Made by a program: the position numbers and the translations under genes. Source: Schistocephalus solidus (taxonomy: Eukaryota > Platyhelminthes > Cestoda > Diphyllobothriidea > Diphyllobothriidae). From it: a stretch of DNA of 64,000 bases. Shown here in pieces: positions 59,011 to 64,000 of this stretch. Every line of letters begins with the position of its first letter. The stretch's first letter is position 1. Under the pieces are notes generated by a model that was not told the DNA's origin, searched no databases, and saw only the letters and a list, made by a program, of their open reading frames with translations. The DNA lies in contig WEDG01005201.1 in assembly GCA_017591395.1 (NCBI GenBank), positions 34,760 to 98,759 on the forward strand, in the 5' to 3' direction.

Positions 59011-59059
59011 CGTATCCATAACACCCTGTTGGTAAATGCTGTCAATGGGGATGGAAGCC
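59011..59059 (-). CDS. ESYT: Extended synaptotagmin exon: C2A, most 5' exon seen
   Basis: 49 bases, acceptor CTGCTTTTTAG and donor GTACGT. The first base completes a codon from an unseen upstream exon, then ASIPIDSIYQQGVMDT follows. In E-Syt C2A this is the stretch LxVPLxxVLEQGVVDxWFPL, and the next exon continues it in phase. E-Syts tether ER to plasma membrane and move glycerolipids with an SMP domain; the hairpin, SMP and early C2A exons should lie at higher coordinates, probably beyond 64000, since none was recognised in 59060-64000. Confidence 0.85.
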
Positions 59060-59689
59060 CTAAAAAGCAGAATATTACATCAGTGGTGGAAAGAATACAG
59101 TAGCTGTAATCTTGTAACGGAAAGCAGAATTAATCTGCCGTTGTCTGCAAAAAAAACCGACCTAAAATTCTGGAAGCCAATATGACAGCCAGTGTAGCTC
59201 GGTCACTGCTTCGTAGCAGACTGAAATTCTATGCTACGTCTGGTATCAGTTGTTTTGCGATGAGCCTTACCACGAAGTTAGAACTCATTCCCAGTTAGAA
59301 ATCAAAACCAGCCGGCCGATCCCCTCTCATTTGGTCATCGTCACCACCTCGCCCCACAAATCCGAACCCATTAGATACACCTTTATTATCGCGGATAACT
59401 ACTCGACTCCGTTTGCCCGAAAAAATAATCGCAGACTCTGATGGAAAAAGTCAACCGGAAAATCTGAAAGCATCGACTTCCAAATGCCTTAGGGGACTAA
59501 AGTCTTATTGAGGGGCCACAGAGATGGGCTTCGGGGCGAGCGCATGGGGTTGACCAAGATCAGTGAATTACTTAATTTAGCACAGGGGGACGCACCAAGT
59601 GAACTTTTAAGAAGGCACCTTTCCAGCAGCTGACGCTCATGCATTGTTCCCGACTGCTCCCATTCTATACGGCGAGAGCAAGGATAGGG

Positions 59690-60062
59690 CACCAGCCCAG
59701 ATCGACTCTAAGTGCACTTCTTGCTATACCTGCTCCTGTGGGGCAGAATACATTGGTCGCACAAGCCGACGTTTGTCCAAAAGAATAAGAGCACCTTCCA
59801 GCATGGTAAGAAGTTAAGAAGTTCTGTTCTCGCACAAATGGTAGACAAAAATCATCGCGCAGATGCCTTCCGGGTGATTACACAAGGTCCCTTCAAGCTA
59901 TTTAAAATACCTAGGACAGCGCATGTTGGCTACGGCAGAGGAAGCTGCCATCATGTTATGCAAACCGGTCCTGCACGCGCAGAACTTCATACAGGCGCCG
60001 CAGTTATCATGGCCGAAAGTCACCAATTCAGCTGCCCGGTGGTCGGGGGTTATGATGACTAG
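59690..60062 (+). mobile_element. GIY-YIG-type retroelement relic (Penelope-like)
   Basis: A frame reads CTSCYTCSCGAEYIGRTSRR then LSKRIR, a Cys-rich lead into the GIY-YIG nuclease core (xYIGxTxRxLxxRI). After a frameshift, ATAEEAAIMLCKPVLHAQNF follows. Broken. Confidence 0.65.
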
Positions 60063-60499
60063 CGCACAGACCGGATGGCCGTGATAGGGCCACAAATGGC
60101 CACCGTAGTCTCCCTCTGAACATATATATTCATAATATAAAGGCAGTAGGGTGCTCAACGATTGCGACGGAAACGCGATCTCTGACACCCGTTTTTATTC
60201 ATCCGACGCTTCGAACTCTCATGCGAGCCCAGGAATAAAGGACCGTATGATTCAGTACGTATGTAACACACCGCTGCCGAGGGTGACCTTCAGAGCGCCA
60301 TTAATTTTTTTACACCGTGCCTGATAGGTGGCTGGCAGATCGATGTGTCTATTAATTCGGTAATCGGTTGAGTGCCACGCTTGCTGCACCAGGCGTCTCC
60401 AAATTCTAATGCACTCAAAAGCGAAGTCGTACCCTGGCGAGGACGCGTGGGCTGCTGCCAAGAAACGTTGATTCTTCTGTCTCACAGCGAGGTCGTGTT

Positions 60500-60845
60500 A
60501 GCGCTATCTCGTGCGAACCTGATTGCCGGTTTCACCAGCATAATTAGCTTGACCACAGGTGCAGTCTATCCAATAAATGACAACTGGCGAACACTTCCGT
60601 ATATGAAGAGCGCGTCCAAACTCGTCGAAAGAAACTTGAGGAAGCGTCAAATACAAGTGTCACACAAACCGACGCAACCAGCTTTTAAACCCTAAAGAAA
60701 GGGTTGGCTAGTCAGATAAATAAAGCAGTCGTCTACGAGATTCCATGCAGCACCTGTAGTGCAGCGTATTCTGTGGTCACACAGGAAAATCGGCCTTTAC
60801 ACGCGTACATAAAATCAATTAGCATTAAAGAGGCAATATCACGAG
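60500..60845 (+). mobile_element. Penelope-like relic, linker and GIY-YIG start
   Basis: RTLPYMKSASKLVERNLRKR then IQVSHKPT matches the PLE segment before the endonuclease. Then VVYEIPCSTCSAAYSV lies where PLEs have IPCSxCxxxYIG; the IG is lost. Stops occur in between. Confidence 0.65.
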
Positions 60846-61071
60846 TCCCAAGTTGTTAGGCATACGCAGGAAACTGGACGCAAATTTTCCTGGGAAAAAG
60901 GCCGCAGTGTGGGTTTCTGTCCGTCTAAGAAAGGTCAAGAGTGTTTGGAGGCCATATATCCCGATGAATCGTGCATTAAACGACAAAGAGCACAGCAATG
61001 GCTTATTGGCAAGAATTAGTAAGCAATGTCAAGCTTTTTCACGCACTGTTAAAATTTTAGCTGTTTGGCAT

Positions 61072-61335
61072 GACAGTTCGACCATCGAGATCGACGAGGT
61101 CCACCGTACGCTCCACGGCAGGGTGGTGCAGGAACGGTGACTTGCGCGTGATTTTGTTTAAAGTGATAGTAGCCTTGCGCTGCAGCTACCGCCCACCACC
61201 CCCACCTGAGCCCGGTGTCAAGACAGAGTCAGGAAGACCGGAGATGGAAGAGGGCGCGTAAGCTGGCGCGGCCGGAGCCGCCCCTGGGTGTACCACCACA
61301 CCTGACTCTGATCCCACGGAGTGAGAGTGACATAA
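61072..61335. mobile_element. SINE-like family S3, copy
   Basis: ACAGTTCGACCATCGAGATC, GGTCCACCGTACGCTCCACG, TGACTTGCGCGTGATTTTGT and CCCGGTGTCAAGACAGAGTC occur in family order; the 3' part is lost. Confidence 0.7.
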
Positions 61336-61959
61336 AGCTTTTTGGCATAGTTACTGAACGTCGGATGATGACCTGGGGAACCAGCGTCAAAAAATTACAA
61401 AATAAAATGTGTTACCCTTCCTAAAGAACTTATTTTCTTCGAACTATATATATGCAGAATGACATTACCGAAAAAATACAAGGGAAACCGGAACGGCCAC
61501 TGCTGGTTTACAAATTTACCCGCGGCATGCAAAAACCTTACAAAGGAGGGCGTTTACCCGTTATGTTTTAGGTGACGCAGGGAGGAGTGATTTTGGTTTA
61601 TGCAGTACTGCTGTGATTAATCGCACATTTGAGGCGTTTAGTAGGACAATACAAAAAGCATCAAAACAGAACAGCTGGTACGCGGACGTTTGTTGGAAGA
61701 ATATAGTTGCAGAAAAGCGTTCATTTCGCCCAAGAACCGCCTCTGTACCTTCCGCATTCCGTCCATGCCCATCGTCCGACGACGGGCTTTTCAACTTGGC
61801 CCGCCATCTAACCTCCGATTCGCTCATAGACGCTTTTCTACTGTAATTTGGCAACTGGAATGTTTTGTGTCCATGGGTTTACTTGGATCTGTTGTTTATC
61901 CGAACCCTCAGGATTACCAGAATGCGCATGCCCTTGGTGGAAAATGAGGAGCTGACCAA

Positions 61960-62375
61960 ATTATTGTACTCGATAAGTGAGAGATGAGAGAGAGAGAGAG
62001 TCTACTAATAAAGAACGTTGGTCGCTCGCCAGATTTATGGCTTTGTTCGCCTGGGCTTTCGAACTCTTGCTGGAGTCCATCGTCAGCAGCAACAAAAATC
62101 AGACTAGACGTATGCTTGGATGGCGCATACACGAGCATGAACTGCCTGTGAGACAAAGTGAGGGCTTATCACAAGTGGATTCCCACACCTATGAAACAGG
62201 TCACGAGTTTACCTTCGCAGCCACGAAGATAATCGCCCACGCCAGAAGCAAGACATGCAGAGAATTGATTGAAACCTGGGCTCCCGATGAGAACTCGGTC
62301 AATCGATTTATCGATCTGGCGCCGGCGTACGGAGCCCTGCGCAATCACCTCCGGACTGGCGTCACTGGTGTCTAA
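61960..62375 (+). mobile_element. Penelope-like relic, C-terminal end
   Basis: An open frame to TAA-type stop near 62373 reads RRMLGWRIHEHELPVRQSEG, HTYETGHEFTFAATKIIAHA, CRELIETWAPDENSVNRFID and LAPAYGALRNHLR. This is the conserved C-terminal region of PLE proteins (H...TGHxFxxxxTKIxAxAxxKxxRELxEAWxSDxNSxNRxIDL). It is the best-preserved PLE piece in the window. Confidence 0.8.
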
Positions 62376-62499
62376 TTGGCCTCTACTCCCAATAACTGTT
62401 GACAGCATCATAGAATAGGCAACAAATAACGTGGATGATGATGATGTCGTGTGTGTGAGGTGTAGGGGGTACTAGTTATGGGTAGCATCTATCAGGTAG

Positions 62500-64000
62500 T
62501 ATTTGGTCGCTCCAACTTTCTTGTATAGGCGGTGAATGCTCCTGTGGCGGCCTCTAACTAGTAGCCAACTCTCACCTGTGGCTCCTCGAAGCTGGTTCTT
62601 CCCAGCGGCCACACCCCGGGCAACCGCCACGACCGGCGGGCTATACCAGGTGAGGGTCTCCGGTGTTGTGTGTCTTCACACCCGGTACGTCTGCTCCCTT
62701 CCCCTGTTCTTCCCCCCTCCCTCTCCCCTCCTACTTCTACTCTCCCCTCTCCTCCTCTCTCGCTCTCCTCTCCTTGACTCTTACTTCTTCCCTTCCCCTC
62801 GCTCCTCACCCTTCCATCCTCCCTCACGGTCGAAAAGGTCCTAAGGCGAGACCGATATGCAATCACGTAGGCGGCCCAGGCGAATCGGTCGTGACCCATA
62901 GTGGAGTTCGGTAGCCGTCTGGGATGACTGAGCAGCCCTATTTAGGGACAGCACTGCTTAACCCCTCGCGGGGGAAGGGGCTATAAAAGGTGCCGTAAAC
63001 AAATGCTGGGTCTCACGACAGATACGGCAGACCATGGCTAGCAGACCTCGATTACATACGGTCGAAAAACTATAAACAATATCAACAACATCTCCTCTCC
63101 CAATCCCCCCCCACCGTACCCTCCGCGAACCCCCACGACTGCTCGAGTGAGCTTGCTCACTCTAACAGCCTGGAATGTTCGATCCATTTTAGACAATCCC
63201 AGGAGTAACCGACCGGAACGGAGAACGGCGCTAGTCGTTCGGGAACTGGCGCGCTACAAGGTGGACATTGCTGCTCTCAGCGAGACCCGATTCTCTGAAC
63301 TGGGTCAGCTGGAGAATGTGGGTGCCGGCAACACCTTCTGGAGCGGACAACCAAAGGCAGTGACGCGACGCTGGTGTCGCCTTTGCCATTCGGAACGACG
63401 TCGTGGGACGTCTGCCCTGTCTGCCGCAATGATCGCCTGATAAGCCTCCGCCTGCCTCTTCGGGGAGACCATTTCGCCACCATCATCAGCGCCTACACTC
63501 CCCCAATGACGAGCTCTGATGCGGCGAAGGACAAATTCTACGAGGACCTGCACGCCTTGCTGGCGACTGTGCCGAAAGAGGACAAGTTAATTGCCCTTGG
63601 TGGCTTCAACGCCCGCGTCGGGACGGACCACGATGCCTGGCAGGGAGTGCTGGGTCCCCACGGTCTCGGTAGATGTAACAATAACGGCCTCCTTCTTCTG
63701 CGCACGTGTGCGGAACACCGTCTCCTGCTGACCAACACCTTTTTCCGCCTTCCGACGCGGGAGAAGGCCACGTGGATGCACCCTCGGTCGCGGCGCTGGC
63801 ATCTGCTGGACTATGTTCTCGTCCGGAGGCGAGATCGACAGGGCGTGCTGGTTACAAAGGCGATCCCCGGCGCCGACGGATGGACGGATCACCGCCTCGT
63901 CATCTCCAAGAGGAGGCTTCGTCTGCAACCACGGAGAAGGCCCCAAGGTAAGCGACCACAAGATAAGTTGAACACTGCTTTGTTGAATATGCCTGCTCAC
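62500..64000 (+). mobile_element. Non-LTR retrotransposon, 5' end and APE endonuclease, truncated by window edge
   Basis: A GC- and pyrimidine-rich leader (62530-63120, with a CT-rich tract at 62690-62825) precedes the endonuclease. Frame 1 reads LTLTAWNVRSILDNPRSNR, then [15 protein letters not shown]. After a frameshift near 63360 it continues [12 protein letters not shown]. After a second near 63428 it continues [18 protein letters not shown], then [17 protein letters not shown], then [10 protein letters not shown] and [10 protein letters not shown]. These are the APE motifs (WNVRS, ETR, NARVG, DYV, SDH-like TDHR). The usual GDFN reads GGFN. The RT is outside the window. The class is RTE-like by memory of tapeworm and craniofacial-development-protein-2-like sequences. 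Confidence 0.85.

Noticed and set aside
63587..64000. Long minus-strand frame at the right edge
   Set aside because: It is the antisense shadow of the LINE endonuclease on the plus strand.

Overview
This is a eukaryotic nuclear window, most likely from a tapeworm close to the diphyllobothriideans (Spirometra/Dibothriocephalus type). I infer this from the look of the non-LTR and Penelope-like elements, the tRNA-derived SINEs and the intron structure; no database was searched. Coding DNA is sparse: 17 exons from three protein genes could be built by hand from splice signals, reading-frame phase and domain homology. Almost everything else is old mobile DNA.

Region by region: (1) 2837-6260, plus strand: the last three exons of a PRPF40 (Prp40) splicing factor, covering the last FF domain and a basic, RS-like tail. 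(2) 12579-17394, minus strand: a complete-looking three-exon gene for a predicted 561-residue protein. It joins a coiled-coil N-terminus, a thioredoxin-fold domain of PRXL2 (AhpC/TSA-like) type without a visible redox cysteine pair, an OCRE domain of aromatic octads, and an Ala-rich then PPPPG-rich tail. This combination is the best candidate here for something undescribed. (3) 22352-59059, minus strand: at least eleven exons of an extended synaptotagmin (E-Syt), from the end of C2A through C2B, a Ser/Pro linker and C2C to the stop codon, spread over about 37 kb of repeat-filled introns. Its TM/SMP region must lie beyond the right edge or was not recognised. (4) 62500-64000, plus strand: the 5' part of a non-LTR retrotransposon with an APE-type endonuclease, already broken.

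The repeats sort into families that can be defined inside the window. One is a 0.9-kb MITE family with ~48-bp terminal inverted repeats and TA target sites; its copy at 51.6-53.5 kb holds a second, related element, and two other copies provide the empty site. A second TIR family is filled with degenerate telomere-like TTAGGG/CCCTAA hexamers. There are three SINE-like families, several in tandem or head-to-head, Penelope-like RT and GIY-YIG relics at 54.5-62.4 kb, two LINE RT relics, and an unclassified ~390-bp repeat present twice.

No functional link between the genes is evident beyond two of the three (PRPF40, and the OCRE protein by analogy with OCRE splicing proteins) pointing to nuclear RNA processing. 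E-Syt acts at ER-plasma membrane contacts. No bona fide tRNA, rRNA, CRISPR array, or bacterial-type feature is present.
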